Of a DNA stretch of 64,000 bases, positions 42,651 through 51,401 are shown piece by piece. The notes below the pieces were generated by a model that did no database searches, was not told where the DNA came from, and saw only the letters and a program-made list of their open reading frames with translations. Every line of letters starts with the position of its first letter. Within the stretch, counting starts at the first letter, position 1. The stretch comes from Loktanella sp. M215 (GTDB lineage: Bacteria > Pseudomonadota > Alphaproteobacteria > Rhodobacterales > Rhodobacteraceae): positions 533,501 through 597,500 of the forward strand of contig NZ_WMEA01000001.1 of the NCBI RefSeq assembly GCF_021735925.1. The letters are read 5' to 3'. A program made the position numbers and the translations under genes.

Positions 42651-44021
42651 TCAAACATTTGCCGTGGCGCCGGCAACAGTGCGTTGTGCCGCGTCCTGCA
42701 AGGCCGCGCACATCGCGCGTTGCAGCAGCGCCTCGTCGACAGGCTTGGCCAGCACCGCGATGCCGAGGGTGCCGGCATCGTCGGCCATTGCGTCCGTATC
42801 ATCGCCGCTGACCAGAACCGCCGGCAGATCGTCGTCGCTGTCGGCGCGCAACTGCCGGATCGTCTGGATGCCTGTCTCGCCACCGTCGAGGCGATAGTCC
42901 GTCAATACCAGATCGGGGCGGCGACGGGACAGCGCCAGACGGGCCGCCTTGATCGTATCGACCGTCGTGACGGACATACCCCATCCGGTCAGCAATGCGT
43001 CGAACGCCTGCCGCATGGACGGATCATTCTCTACCACAAGCACATGAAGGCCTTTCAGACGCACCGCAAGATTACGGCGCGGGCGATCATGTTTCGGCAC
43101 AGGCATCGCGCAGAGTCCGGACCTGACAGGCAGGCCGACGCGAAAACGCGACCCCTGCCCCGGTACCGAGATCAGCTCCAACGGATGCCCCAGAACATGG
43201 GTCGCCCGCTGGACGATCGACAGACCCAGGCCTGTGCCGGGCTGATCCGAATTGCCCAGACGCTCGAATTCCTGAAAGATCCGCTGCCGGTCGCCTTCGA
43301 CGATCCCCGGACCCTGATCGCAGACGTCCAGCCAGGCCGTGTCACCGTGCCGACGCACACCGACCAGCACCTTGCGGCCATCGGTGTATTTGAGGGCGTT
43401 CGCGATCAGGTTCTGGGCGATCTGGCGCAGATAGACGGGATCACTCTCGACCGTCAGGCTGGACTTCACGAACCGCAGGTCGACGCCGCGCTGCACGGCC
43501 AGTGGCTGCAGGTCCAGTCCCAACCGCCAGAACAACCGGTCCAGCGACAGCGGAGTGAGGTCCAGCCGTACACTGCGCCCGTCCAGCCGCGCGATCTGCG
43601 ACAATGCGCCGATCAGCTCTTCGGCGGATTCGATGGTGCCGGTCAGATGGGACACGATATCGACCTGCCGAGGATCCGTGGACAGATTGGCCAGATGCGA
43701 CAGGAACATCTTGGCTGCACTTAGCGGTTGCAGCAGGTCGTGGCTGGCGGCCCGCAGAAAGCGGGACTTGGCACGGTTCGCCTCGTCGGCTGCCGCATGC
43801 GCCTGCGCCAGTTCAGCGTTGATCGCCTCCAGGTCGGTCAGCGCCCGTTCCAGATCGTCGTTGCGCGCAATGATTTCGCGCTCCAGCAGGGCGGCGGCGC
43901 GGGTCAGCGCATAGGACGGGCCGCGCGCCTCCTCCGCCCGCTCCAGCCGTTCGACCAGCGATTCCACGATGCGTTCCAGCTTGGCGATCTGCCGGTCCGG
44001 ACTGTCAGCGTCACGCAGCAT
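42651..44021 (-). CDS. Hybrid sensor histidine kinase with receiver domain (FlhS-like)
   Basis: A soluble hybrid kinase of 456 residues: an N-terminal coiled coil (about 10-85), a HisKA domain with phosphoacceptor His94 in RAASHDLLQPL, and an intact HATPase with LIANALKYTDG, DQGPGI and TGLGLSIV. A receiver domain (about 325-445) follows with Asp375 in VLTDYRLDGG. No membrane segment, so input probably comes from the FIST protein encoded just upstream and overlapping by 11 bases. The LuxR regulator two genes up is the likely target. In Paracoccus an FlhS/FlhR pair controls formaldehyde and methanol oxidation genes, so an equivalent role is inferred. Confidence 0.85.
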   Translation of the reverse strand: MLRDADSPDRQIAKLERIVESLVERLERAEEARGPSYALTRAAALLEREIIARNDDLERALTDLEAINAELAQAHAAADEANRAKSRFLRAASHDLLQPLSAAKMFLSHLANLSTDPRQVDIVSHLTGTIESAEELIGALSQIARLDGRSVRLDLTPLSLDRLFWRLGLDLQPLAVQRGVDLRFVKSSLTVESDPVYLRQIAQNLIANALKYTDGRKVLVGVRRHGDTAWLDVCDQGPGIVEGDRQRIFQEFERLGNSDQPGTGLGLSIVQRATHVLGHPLELISVPGQGSRFRVGLPVRSGLCAMPVPKHDRPRRNLAVRLKGLHVLVVENDPSMRQAFDALLTGWGMSVTTVDTIKAARLALSRRRPDLVLTDYRLDGGETGIQTIRQLRADSDDDLPAVLVSGDDTDAMADDAGTLGIAVLAKPVDEALLQRAMCAALQDAAQRTVAGATANV

Positions 44022-45159
44022 CCCCGGCCCTCCGCGTCAGGATCGCCAGACCGGCAAAGGTCTGGTTGACGTGAATCCCGCAGTGCTGTTCGCCATAGGT
44101 ATTGAACCCCGCAATCCTGAATTTGCTGTAAAGGGCATTGATCAGCACGCCCTGCCCCGCCTCCTCCAGCGCGATGCGACGCAGGATGCAGTCAAAGCCA
44201 AGGATCAGCGCGACCTCTCCCAACTCGTCCAGCCGCTCTCGCATGCCGCGGGTCAGGCTGTCGGCCCGGCCGAGTTTCAGGATCGCGCCGGTTTCGACTG
44301 CCGACATCAGGGACAGCCCCCCGGATGCGGTGACACCGCTGATCGCACGGACGAAATGCCGCCCGTTGGACCGTTCGAGGATCGGGTTTGCCGCAAAGGC
44401 CGCGGGCCCCAGATCGGCAACAGGCACACCGATCAACCGGGCGTATTCCTCGACCGCGGGTTCGGCGTTGATCTCCTGCAGCAGCCTGTCGTCTGGGTCG
44501 GCACGCGTCACGAACATGCGCTGGCTTGCCGGGATGAAAGGATCGAAGACCACCTCTTCCACCGCAAAATCCGTCTCTATCAGGCAAAAGAGCGCACTTT
44601 CCTCGCGGCTTTCACCGTTGAGGGCGAGGTGTGTGCGGTCAAATCGCAGCCCGTCCCCGGCGGATCCGCCAAGCACCAGAAGGTCCGGCAGGGTGGCATT
44701 GACGGTCGTGGTAATCAGCTCCTCGCGCCCGCTCATGCCGTCGATCAGCAAAAGGCCGAACTGTGCGCGTCCGGGCGTGGGCGCGAAGCCTTGCGACAGG
44801 TCACGCAGGGTGCGCATCCAGCCGCGCGCCATGTGCTGACGCAGGGACGGCAGCCAGACGGCACTGGCCCGGAACGTGTCAGCCGGAAAGCCGATCAGCA
44901 CGACCTGCTTGTCGTCATAGCCGCCGAAGGCGAACCCCCCGGCGGATGAACACCCCATGACATCGCACTGCGGACCGAAAGCTTCAGCCAGCAATGCGGA
45001 TACGTCAGCCACCTGCCCGCCGTCCGGTGAAAAGAACAGGATCATCGTCAGGTCGCTGTCCCCGAAGGCCGCGCGGCAGGCAGCCAGAATGGCCGTGCCG
45101 TCGCCTTCCTGCGTAAGGACGATGGGATGTCGCGCCATGGCTGCGCTGTCGTCGCGCAT
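44011..45159 (-). CDS. FIST-domain sensory protein
   Basis: The 382-residue protein has FIST_N (MILFFSPDGGQVADVSALLA, DVMGCSSAGGFAFGGYDDKQ) and FIST_C (ISGVTASGGLSLMSAVETGA, ALILGFDCILRRIALEEA) domains. FIST proteins bind small ligands and work with kinases or diguanylate enzymes; ligand unknown here. The hybrid kinase is encoded downstream with an 11-base overlap, which points to a sensor-kinase pair. Start chosen at 45159 (MRDDSAAMARH), after the stop of the LuxR regulator gene at 45170; an alternative is 45138. Confidence 0.85.
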   Translation of the reverse strand: MRDDSAAMARHPIVLTQEGDGTAILAACRAAFGDSDLTMILFFSPDGGQVADVSALLAEAFGPQCDVMGCSSAGGFAFGGYDDKQVVLIGFPADTFRASAVWLPSLRQHMARGWMRTLRDLSQGFAPTPGRAQFGLLLIDGMSGREELITTTVNATLPDLLVLGGSAGDGLRFDRTHLALNGESREESALFCLIETDFAVEEVVFDPFIPASQRMFVTRADPDDRLLQEINAEPAVEEYARLIGVPVADLGPAAFAANPILERSNGRHFVRAISGVTASGGLSLMSAVETGAILKLGRADSLTRGMRERLDELGEVALILGFDCILRRIALEEAGQGVLINALYSKFRIAGFNTYGEQHCGIHVNQTFAGLAILTRRAGDAA

Positions 45160-45169
45160 GATTGCAGCC

Positions 45170-45874
45170 TTACGTCGTGAACAGCCGCGCCTTGGCGGCC
45201 AGAAGGGCGGCGTGGGTCCGGTTGCGCACATTCACCTTCGTCATGATCGCCGCGATATGTGTCTTCACTGTCGCCTCGGCGATCGACAACTCGTAAGAGA
45301 TGATCTTGTTCGGCCGCCCCTGGCAGATCAGGCGAAGGATGTTCATCTGCTGCGGCGTCAGCGTGGCAAAACAGCGGGCCAGGGCCAGCGCCTCATCCTC
45401 TTCATCAGAGCAGGGATCGTAATCGTCCGGCAGCACGGTCTCGCCGCGCCACATACGGCGAAAGGCCTCCATCATCTCGGACTGCGGCATGGTCTTGGTA
45501 ATATAGCCGCAGGCTCCTGCCGCGAGCACCGCCGTCACCATGCGCGACTCCAGTTCTGCCGACAGCACGGTGATCGGAACGTCCGGCGCTTTCTGACGCA
45601 GGGCCAGCAAGCCTTCGACGCCTTCGACGTCCGGCAGCTTGAGGTCCAAAACGATCGCGTCAGGCGGTCCATCAACCTTCAGCGCGGCGATGGCATCGCT
45701 CAGACTTGCGGCGACTCGCACCTTCTGCAGACCCAGTTCATGGGTCATCGTCATGACAAGCGCCTGACAGATCAGTGGATGGTCGTCGACGATCAGGACG
45801 GTCTCGATTCGCTTGCCAGCGGCAGCCGTCATCACGCTTTCACGGCTGGCGACGCCGATGTCTTCGTGTTTCAT
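45170..45874 (-). CDS. LuxR-family response regulator (FlhR-like)
   Basis: A receiver domain (about 25-140; IVDDHP acidic pair, phosphoacceptor Asp77 in IVLDLKLPD, Lys in ITKTMP) is joined to a LuxR/GerE helix-turn-helix (LTPQQMNILRLICQGRPNKI, then SIAEATVKTHIAAIM). It is the first gene of the regulator-FIST-kinase set and should activate transcription of the surrounding methanol and formaldehyde oxidation genes. An internal ATG at 45832 is a possible start. Confidence 0.88.
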   Translation of the reverse strand: MKHEDIGVASRESVMTAAAGKRIETVLIVDDHPLICQALVMTMTHELGLQKVRVAASLSDAIAALKVDGPPDAIVLDLKLPDVEGVEGLLALRQKAPDVPITVLSAELESRMVTAVLAAGACGYITKTMPQSEMMEAFRRMWRGETVLPDDYDPCSDEEDEALALARCFATLTPQQMNILRLICQGRPNKIISYELSIAEATVKTHIAAIMTKVNVRNRTHAALLAAKARLFTT

Positions 45875-46007
45875 GGGTTCCTCCCCTTGGTTCGGACACT
45901 CCCCTGCCCGAACCTTGATCCTACTACCGAAACGTCCAATAGCGAGTGTCTTACGACATAATGCCTTGCGATCGGCGGATATCAGACGATTCTTCTGACA
46001 GGGTCAG

Positions 46008-46595
46008 CTACAGCTTCCCTTGAATCAGTCTGCCCAGCGCGAAAGCGCGTTGCTCCAGGATCACCGGCGTCTCGCAGACATAGCTCAGCGCCTGCTGGCG
46101 ATCCTTGAAAATGCGTGTCGCCCAGTCCAGATCGGCCTCCATCTTGTCGATGGCGTCGAAATCCGGTGGATCTGCGGCGTTCAGGGCGTCGAAATCCTTG
46201 CGCAGCGTGTTGATTCGCGCGTCCAGAGTCTCTTGGCTGTGGGCATATCGGGTAATCCCGGCCATGACCCGATCACGCGCGCGCTGCACGTCGTTGAAGG
46301 TTGCCAGAAACAAAGCCGTCATGTCCGCCGGATCATGATCGCCGGCAAAGGTGTCGATCATCGCTTCTGCATCCTCCAGACTCGTGCGGCGCAACGCGAT
46401 GTTGCGCGCAAGCGTGCGGATGGTTGCGTCGTTTGCCTTCGCCTCGGTCGCGTCATCGGGCAACGGCCCGGTCCAGACCTGTGCGATCGACAACTGCGGT
46501 TGCTTGCGCTGGACGCAGGGCCAGTCCAGATCCGTGACCTGCTGAGCCGCCGCTGGACCCGCGGCCACCAGTGCCAGAATGAGTGCCTTGATCAT
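46008..46595 (-). CDS. Secreted protein of the PQQ-associated ABC operon
   Basis: The 195-residue protein has a signal peptide (MIKALILALVAAGPAAAQ) and a mature domain starting QVTDLDWPCVQRKQPQLSIA, followed by mostly helical sequence with ARNIALRRTSLEDAEAMID. No family recognised. It overlaps the permease gene by ATGA and is the last of six genes so linked. A periplasmic accessory role is inferred from position. A longer start at 46619 lies inside the permease gene. Confidence 0.65.
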   Translation of the reverse strand: MIKALILALVAAGPAAAQQVTDLDWPCVQRKQPQLSIAQVWTGPLPDDATEAKANDATIRTLARNIALRRTSLEDAEAMIDTFAGDHDPADMTALFLATFNDVQRARDRVMAGITRYAHSQETLDARINTLRKDFDALNAADPPDFDAIDKMEADLDWATRIFKDRQQALSYVCETPVILEQRAFALGRLIQGKL

Positions 46596-47392
46596 GCTCC
46601 CCCCTTCTTTCCGCGCCACAAGCCCTTGGCCGGATCATACATGAAAACCGTGGCCGCGAAGAACACGATCAGGCACAGCAGCGTGATCGCCACCGCCAAC
46701 AGGTTCAACTGGCCGTAAAGCGCAAAGCGGATCAGTTCGACCGCGTAGGTGAACGGATTAGCCGCCGAGATATCGTGCAGCAGCGTGCTCGATTCCTGCA
46801 TCCGCCACAGCGGATAAAGCGCGGAGGACGCAAAGAACATCGGGAAGATCACGAAATTCATGACCCCCGCGAAATTCTCCAACTGCCGTATTCCCGATGA
46901 GATCAGCAAGCCCAGCGCCCCCAGCATGAGCCCCGCCAGCACGAGTGCGGGCAGGGCCGCGATGTAGCCGATCACCGGCGGGCGCACGTCCCAGAACCAT
47001 GCGATCAGCAAGAAGGCATAGACCTGAAGGACGGCCACCAGCACCGCCGCGGTCAGCTTGGCCCCCAGCAGGAACCAGCGTGGATAGGGGCTGACCAGCA
47101 GGCTGCGCATCGCCCCGGTTTCGCGGTCGTAAACCATCGACAGCGACGATTGCATGCCCGCAAACAGCAGGATCATCCCGCAGAGGCCGGGCGTCACGTA
47201 GACGTCGTACAGCACATAGGTCTTGTAGGGCGGCACGATGCTGACCCCCAGCACCGACCGAAACCCTGCGGCAAAGATGAACAGCCAGACCAGTGGCCGC
47301 ACCAGCGCCGCAAGGAACCGCTCGCGCTGATGGGTAAAGCGCAGGAACTCCCGCTTGGCGATTCCGCCGAATGCGATGCTCCAGCCGGTCAC
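46592..47392 (-). CDS. ABC-2 type transporter permease
   Basis: The 266-residue protein has six hydrophobic segments and an ABC-2 membrane domain layout (FLAALVRPLVWLFIFAAGFR, YDRETGAMRSLLVSPYPRWF, FAGVMNFVIFPMFFASSALY). It pairs with the ATPase encoded directly upstream, sharing 4 bases. Systems of this type are found next to PQQ-dependent alcohol dehydrogenases. The transported compound is unknown; ABC-2 transporters usually export. Confidence 0.88.
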   Translation of the reverse strand: MTGWSIAFGGIAKREFLRFTHQRERFLAALVRPLVWLFIFAAGFRSVLGVSIVPPYKTYVLYDVYVTPGLCGMILLFAGMQSSLSMVYDRETGAMRSLLVSPYPRWFLLGAKLTAAVLVAVLQVYAFLLIAWFWDVRPPVIGYIAALPALVLAGLMLGALGLLISSGIRQLENFAGVMNFVIFPMFFASSALYPLWRMQESSTLLHDISAANPFTYAVELIRFALYGQLNLLAVAITLLCLIVFFAATVFMYDPAKGLWRGKKGGA

Positions 47393-48126
47393 GACGGCTC
47401 TCCCGTCAGCGCCATGAAACCGTCGGACAAGGTGCCAGCCCCTGCCAGATCGCCGGCCGTCGTATCCGCCAGCACCCGGCCATGATGCAGGACGACCACG
47501 TGGTCGGCAGGCTCCAGCTCTTCAAAAATATGCGTGGCCCACAGGGTCGAGACGCCTTCCTGCGCGATCAGGCGGCGCACCAGCGCCAGCACGTCGGCCC
47601 GCGCCCGTACGTCAAGGCCCGCCGTCGCCTCGTCCAGCAACAGCAGTTCGGGGCGGTGCAGCAGGGCGCGGGCAATCTCTGCCCGGCGTTGCTGGCCACC
47701 AGACAGGGTGCTGACGCGGGCGTCGATCTGCGGGTCCAGATCGACCAGCGCCAAAACTTCGGCGATGCGGGGTGCGGCCCGGCGGGCAGAGATGCCGTGC
47801 AATGCCGCGTGATAGGTGAGGTTCTGCCGCAGGCTGAGGTCGCCATCCAGCGCGCGGCTTTGAAACACCACGCCCAGCCGGGCCAGCGCCTTGCCGGGCG
47901 TGCGGCGGGCGTCAAAACCCGCAACGCTAATCCGGCCGGACGTGCTGTCATAAAGCCGCGTGATCAGCGAGAACAGCGTCGTCTTGCCAGCGCCGTTGAC
48001 GCCCAGAAGCGCACAGAACGCCGCCCGCGGCACGGTCAGGCTGACGTCCTGCAAGGCAGCCTTCGCCCCGAAGCGGTGGCTGACCGCAGCGATGTCGAGG
48101 GCCGGGGCATCAACGATGTCATTCAT
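47389..48126 (-). CDS. ABC transporter ATP-binding protein, PQQ-dehydrogenase-associated type
   Basis: The 245-residue ATPase has Walker A GVNGAGKTT, signature LSGGQQRRAEIARAL, Walker B LLLLDEATAGLD and the switch His in WATHIF. It starts at ATG 48126 (MNDIVDAPALDIA); the longer frame is antisense to the gene upstream. It matches the ATPase family described with PQQ-dependent alcohol dehydrogenase systems and sits in an operon with a matching substrate-binding protein and beta-propeller protein. Confidence 0.9.
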   Translation of the reverse strand: MNDIVDAPALDIAAVSHRFGAKAALQDVSLTVPRAAFCALLGVNGAGKTTLFSLITRLYDSTSGRISVAGFDARRTPGKALARLGVVFQSRALDGDLSLRQNLTYHAALHGISARRAAPRIAEVLALVDLDPQIDARVSTLSGGQQRRAEIARALLHRPELLLLDEATAGLDVRARADVLALVRRLIAQEGVSTLWATHIFEELEPADHVVVLHHGRVLADTTAGDLAGAGTLSDGFMALTGEPS

Positions 48127-48554
48127 TGGATTGTAAAGACGGCCTTCTGGGTGTCGCCCGTCGATCCGGGGATCGACAACGTGTAGGTGCCCGGCTGGAT
48201 CGCAATAAAGCTGATCTCGGCATCGCCCTCTTCCAGGTTGATGCTTTGCAATCCTGTTGCGACGATCTCGATATCGTCGATTTCGACGCTCTTGACCCAA
48301 ACCGCGTGAAAGAAATCCGCGCCGGTCAGGCCGGACGACATCGTGCCATCTGCCTCGATCTCGATCCGGTAATAGCCGCCGGATTTCAGGATGTAAGGCG
48401 CCTCCGCGACGGGTTTTCCGGACGACAGGGTCAGCGGCGGCAGATCGGTGCGATTGGCCTTTCCGAACATGCCAGAGATGCCGTAATCGAATTGCTGCGC
48501 TGCGGCGGCCGATCCGATCAGGGCGCAAACCGCGAATGTGACACCGCGCCTCAT
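48123..48554 (-). CDS. Secreted hypothetical protein in the ABC operon
   Basis: The 143-residue protein has a signal peptide (RRGVTFAVCALIGSAAAAQQ) and a beta-rich domain reminiscent of cupredoxin-like folds (SGGYYRIEIEADGTMSSGLT, ISFIAIQPGTYTLSIPG), but no clear copper ligands are visible. It overlaps the ATPase gene and the propeller gene by 4 bases each. Probably periplasmic; role unknown. Confidence 0.7.
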   Translation of the reverse strand: MRRGVTFAVCALIGSAAAAQQFDYGISGMFGKANRTDLPPLTLSSGKPVAEAPYILKSGGYYRIEIEADGTMSSGLTGADFFHAVWVKSVEIDDIEIVATGLQSINLEEGDAEISFIAIQPGTYTLSIPGSTGDTQKAVFTIQ

Positions 48555-49513
48555 GGTGTGGGCACCACGACAAGACCCCAGGGCTGCTGACCGACCTGCA
48601 CGGATTCGGTGACCGTATCTGTCGCGGTGTCGATCACTGATATGTCGTTGGAATTGCCGTTCGCCGTATAAAGCCGCGATCCATCCGGCGAAAACGCCAA
48701 CTGCCACACCCGCTGGCCGACCAGCAGGTAATCGGTGACCGTGTCGCTGGCCACGTCGATGACCGCGACCCGGTTCGCCGGACCCAGCGCCACGTAAAGC
48801 TTCTTGCCATCCTCGGTCACGCGCATGCCCACGGGCTGCAGCGCCTCTGGCAGCAGTCCGGGCACATCGAACGTGATCTTGTGCGTAACCTCTCGGCTGG
48901 GCACGTCAATCACGCTGACCGTCCCACCGATCTCGGCCGAAACGAAAAGCGTCTGGCCATCCGGCGTATATTCCGCATAGCGCGGCCGTCCGTCCACCAG
49001 CACGTTCCCGACGATCTCGTAGGTCGTGGTGTCGATCATGTGCGCCATGTTCGTCGTCTCGGAGGTATTGACCACGATCTTGCCGTCCGGGCTGACGCCC
49101 ATGCCTTCGGGTTCGACGCCGACCGGCACCTCGGCCAGCACCTGCCGGGTGTTCACGTCGACCACCGTGACAAGGTTGTCGTCCTCGTTGGCGATGAACA
49201 ACCGGTCGCCCACCGGGTCGAGCACGAACAGCTCCGGGTCGGCGCCCGACGGCAGCGACGGCAGTTCCTCGAACGTGGCCGCATCGTAGACCCGCACGAG
49301 GTTGTCGTCGGAGGCGCAGACGTAGATCGTCTTGCCGTCGTGGCTGGCGATGATGCCCCGAGGGCGCTGCATCCCTTCAATCGTGTGGATGACCTCCAGC
49401 GTGTCACCGTCCAGCACGCTGACGGAATTCCCACGCTCGTTGGTGACAAAGATGCGGTCGGCCAAGGCCGGTTGTCCGGCCAGCGTCAGCGCGATCAGGG
49501 CAAGAGGTCTCAT
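48551..49513 (-). CDS. YVTN beta-propeller protein, PQQ-dependent-catabolism-associated
   Basis: A signal peptide (RPLALIALTLAGQPALA) is followed by about seven propeller repeats with the pattern IFVTNERGNSVSVLDGDTLE, IYVCASDDNLVRVYDAAT, LFIANEDDNLVTVVDVNT and so on. The 320-residue length and neighbourhood match the beta-propeller family found with PQQ-dependent catabolism operons. It is periplasmic. It overlaps its neighbours by ATGA on both sides. It may present or bind a ligand for the ABC system. Confidence 0.87.
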   Translation of the reverse strand: MRPLALIALTLAGQPALADRIFVTNERGNSVSVLDGDTLEVIHTIEGMQRPRGIIASHDGKTIYVCASDDNLVRVYDAATFEELPSLPSGADPELFVLDPVGDRLFIANEDDNLVTVVDVNTRQVLAEVPVGVEPEGMGVSPDGKIVVNTSETTNMAHMIDTTTYEIVGNVLVDGRPRYAEYTPDGQTLFVSAEIGGTVSVIDVPSREVTHKITFDVPGLLPEALQPVGMRVTEDGKKLYVALGPANRVAVIDVASDTVTDYLLVGQRVWQLAFSPDGSRLYTANGNSNDISVIDTATDTVTESVQVGQQPWGLVVVPTP

Positions 49514-50685
49514 TTGCGGCACTCCGTTTCCGTGCGGTCGATTCCGAGGGTGTCGAGGGTACTGGTCTGATGCAGAAATCCGTCCTGCGGCGAGACGGAG
49601 ACGATGACGTTGTCGGCGGCCAGCAGCACGGGCTGGCGCAACTGCCCGTCCCAGTCGCGGAAGGTCAGCTTCTGCCCCTTGAAGGCACCCAGTTCGAACC
49701 GGCCCGACATGATGAAATCGCGGATTGCGGCGGCATCGCCACCATTCGTGCGTGTCGCGGCCTCGCCCAGCACGCGCAAGGCGACCCAGGTTTCGAAATC
49801 TTCTTCCTGTGCAAGGCGGCGGGCGCCTTCCTCGAACCGGTTCTGCCACTGGGTCGCGCCCCAGGCCTCCATCGCCGGGGTCCAGCTGGTCGGGATCAGC
49901 CCGGCGGACCCGGCCACGGGCCGCGCGTCCCACGTGTGATAGGGCAGGTAATCCGCAAAGACGCCCGTATGGTCGGCCGCAATCATCACATCGTGGTCGG
50001 GCGCGCGCTGGGTAAAGACAGGAATCTGTGCCTGCACCAGCACATGGCCGGTGTCCGTGCGCCGCGCGCCGCCGGTATCCTCATAGGTGCGCTCTTCGAC
50101 GATCTCCGCACCGAATTTGGTGGCCGCGCGTTTGTAGGCCTCTGCCAGTGCGATGTCCTCGGGATGGCTGCCGGCGATCAGATACCACGCGCCCCAGCGC
50201 TTCCAGATCAGGTATTGCGCCAGCGCATCGGCGCGCATCGCGTCCGACGGCGTCACATGCAACAGGTTCGCGCGGCAGTCGGCGCCGCGCAGGCTGTCGT
50301 CCGTGGCGGCGGCGTTGATCAGCAGCGCCCGGTCACCCGCCTGATCGGCCAGCGCCACGGTGGTGGCGGCATCGGCCAGCGTCACGATGAAGGAAATCCC
50401 GTCGTCCAGCAGCTTTGCCATGTCGGCCTGCACCGTGTCCGGTGTCGCCACGACCGTCACCGTCTCGAAGGTCTGGCCGGTGAAGGCGCCCGTCGTCATG
50501 TTGTCGTCGGTGGCAAGGGCAGCCCCCGCGAACCCCAGATCCTTGGGCGGCAGGTCCAGGCGAGAGATCGGCAACGGACCCGGCGCGTCGACGCGGATCA
50601 CGGCGGCGCGGTAGGTCACATCGGCCAGCGCCGGGTGGCCAAGCGCGCTTAGCGCCAGCGCGCAGCAGATCGCCCCCTGTCTCAT
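49510..50685 (-). CDS. ABC transporter substrate-binding protein, PQQ-dehydrogenase-associated type
   Basis: The 391-residue protein has a signal peptide (QGAICCALALSALGHPALA) and a periplasmic-binding-protein fold of the branched-chain amino-acid receptor type (TFETVTVVATPDTVQADMAK, LINAAATDDSLRGADCRANL, AWYLIAGSHPEDIALAEAYK). It is the first gene of the six-gene operon and is divergent from mxaD. The start at 50685 follows a GGGGAGG sequence. Ligand unknown. A binding protein with an ABC-2 permease is unusual for import, as seen in related PQQ-associated operons. Confidence 0.85.
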   Translation of the reverse strand: MRQGAICCALALSALGHPALADVTYRAAVIRVDAPGPLPISRLDLPPKDLGFAGAALATDDNMTTGAFTGQTFETVTVVATPDTVQADMAKLLDDGISFIVTLADAATTVALADQAGDRALLINAAATDDSLRGADCRANLLHVTPSDAMRADALAQYLIWKRWGAWYLIAGSHPEDIALAEAYKRAATKFGAEIVEERTYEDTGGARRTDTGHVLVQAQIPVFTQRAPDHDVMIAADHTGVFADYLPYHTWDARPVAGSAGLIPTSWTPAMEAWGATQWQNRFEEGARRLAQEEDFETWVALRVLGEAATRTNGGDAAAIRDFIMSGRFELGAFKGQKLTFRDWDGQLRQPVLLAADNVIVSVSPQDGFLHQTSTLDTLGIDRTETECRK

Positions 50686-50873
50686 CCTTGCGTCCTCCCC
50701 TTGCATGCCATCGGACACAACCCGCGTCTGCGATACAACCGCTTTCTTTTCACAATGACCTGACAAGGGCCTGATATTGCTGAACCTCATACTTTCGTTG
50801 GATTGCAGGTCCCCTTCCAAGGTCCGCATCAAGGGGACAAGATCGCACCGACGCGATCAGGGAGAATAGACAG

Positions 50874-51401
50874 ATGACGAAAATGATGATGACGCTGGCG
50901 GCCTGCCTGGCGCTGGTCACGGGACCGGCCCTCGCGCACGGCCCCGTCCGGTTGAAGACAGAGCAGACCGTGACGCTGGACGCGCCGGTGGACGACGTGT
51001 GGGGCGTGATCGGCCACTTCGACGACATGTCGTGGTTTCCGGGTGTCGCCAGCGTCGCGGCGACCGGCACCGAAAAAGGCGCCACCCGCGTGCGCACGAT
51101 GGAGGACGGTCAGGTCATCAACGAGGAACTGCTGAAGCTGCAGCCCGAGAAATACGCGATTTCGACCCTGATGCTGGACACCAACCTCGACGTCGTGAAG
51201 GCCACGAACTACGCTTCTCACATCACGTTGAAGGACGCCGACGGCAAGACGCTGTTGACGTGGAAAGGTGCCTTCTACCGCGGTTTCCCGCAGAACGAAC
51301 CGCCGGCGGACCTGAATGACGATGCCGCCGTCGCGAGTGTCGAGGCCCTGCACCAGACCGGCATCGACGCGCTGGTCGACCGCTTCGGCAAGGTCGAGTG
51401 A
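50874..51401 (+). CDS. mxaD: MxaD-like SRPBCC family protein
   Basis: A signal peptide (MTLAACLALVTGPALAHG) precedes a polyketide-cyclase/SRPBCC fold (VTLDAPVDDVWGVIGHFDDM, SWFPGVASVAATG, AFYRGFPQNEPPADLNDDAA). This matches MxaD, a periplasmic protein that in Methylobacterium helps methanol dehydrogenase interact with its cytochrome. Length (175 aa) is typical. It overlaps the next gene by 4 bases (GTGA) and is divergent from the ABC operon. Confidence 0.85.
   Translation: MTKMMMTLAACLALVTGPALAHGPVRLKTEQTVTLDAPVDDVWGVIGHFDDMSWFPGVASVAATGTEKGATRVRTMEDGQVINEELLKLQPEKYAISTLMLDTNLDVVKATNYASHITLKDADGKTLLTWKGAFYRGFPQNEPPADLNDDAAVASVEALHQTGIDALVDRFGKVE

Noticed and set aside
42030..43724. 564-codon plus-strand frame opposite the hybrid kinase
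   Set aside because: Gln/Arg/His-rich shadow with no motifs; the kinase on the other strand has all catalytic boxes.
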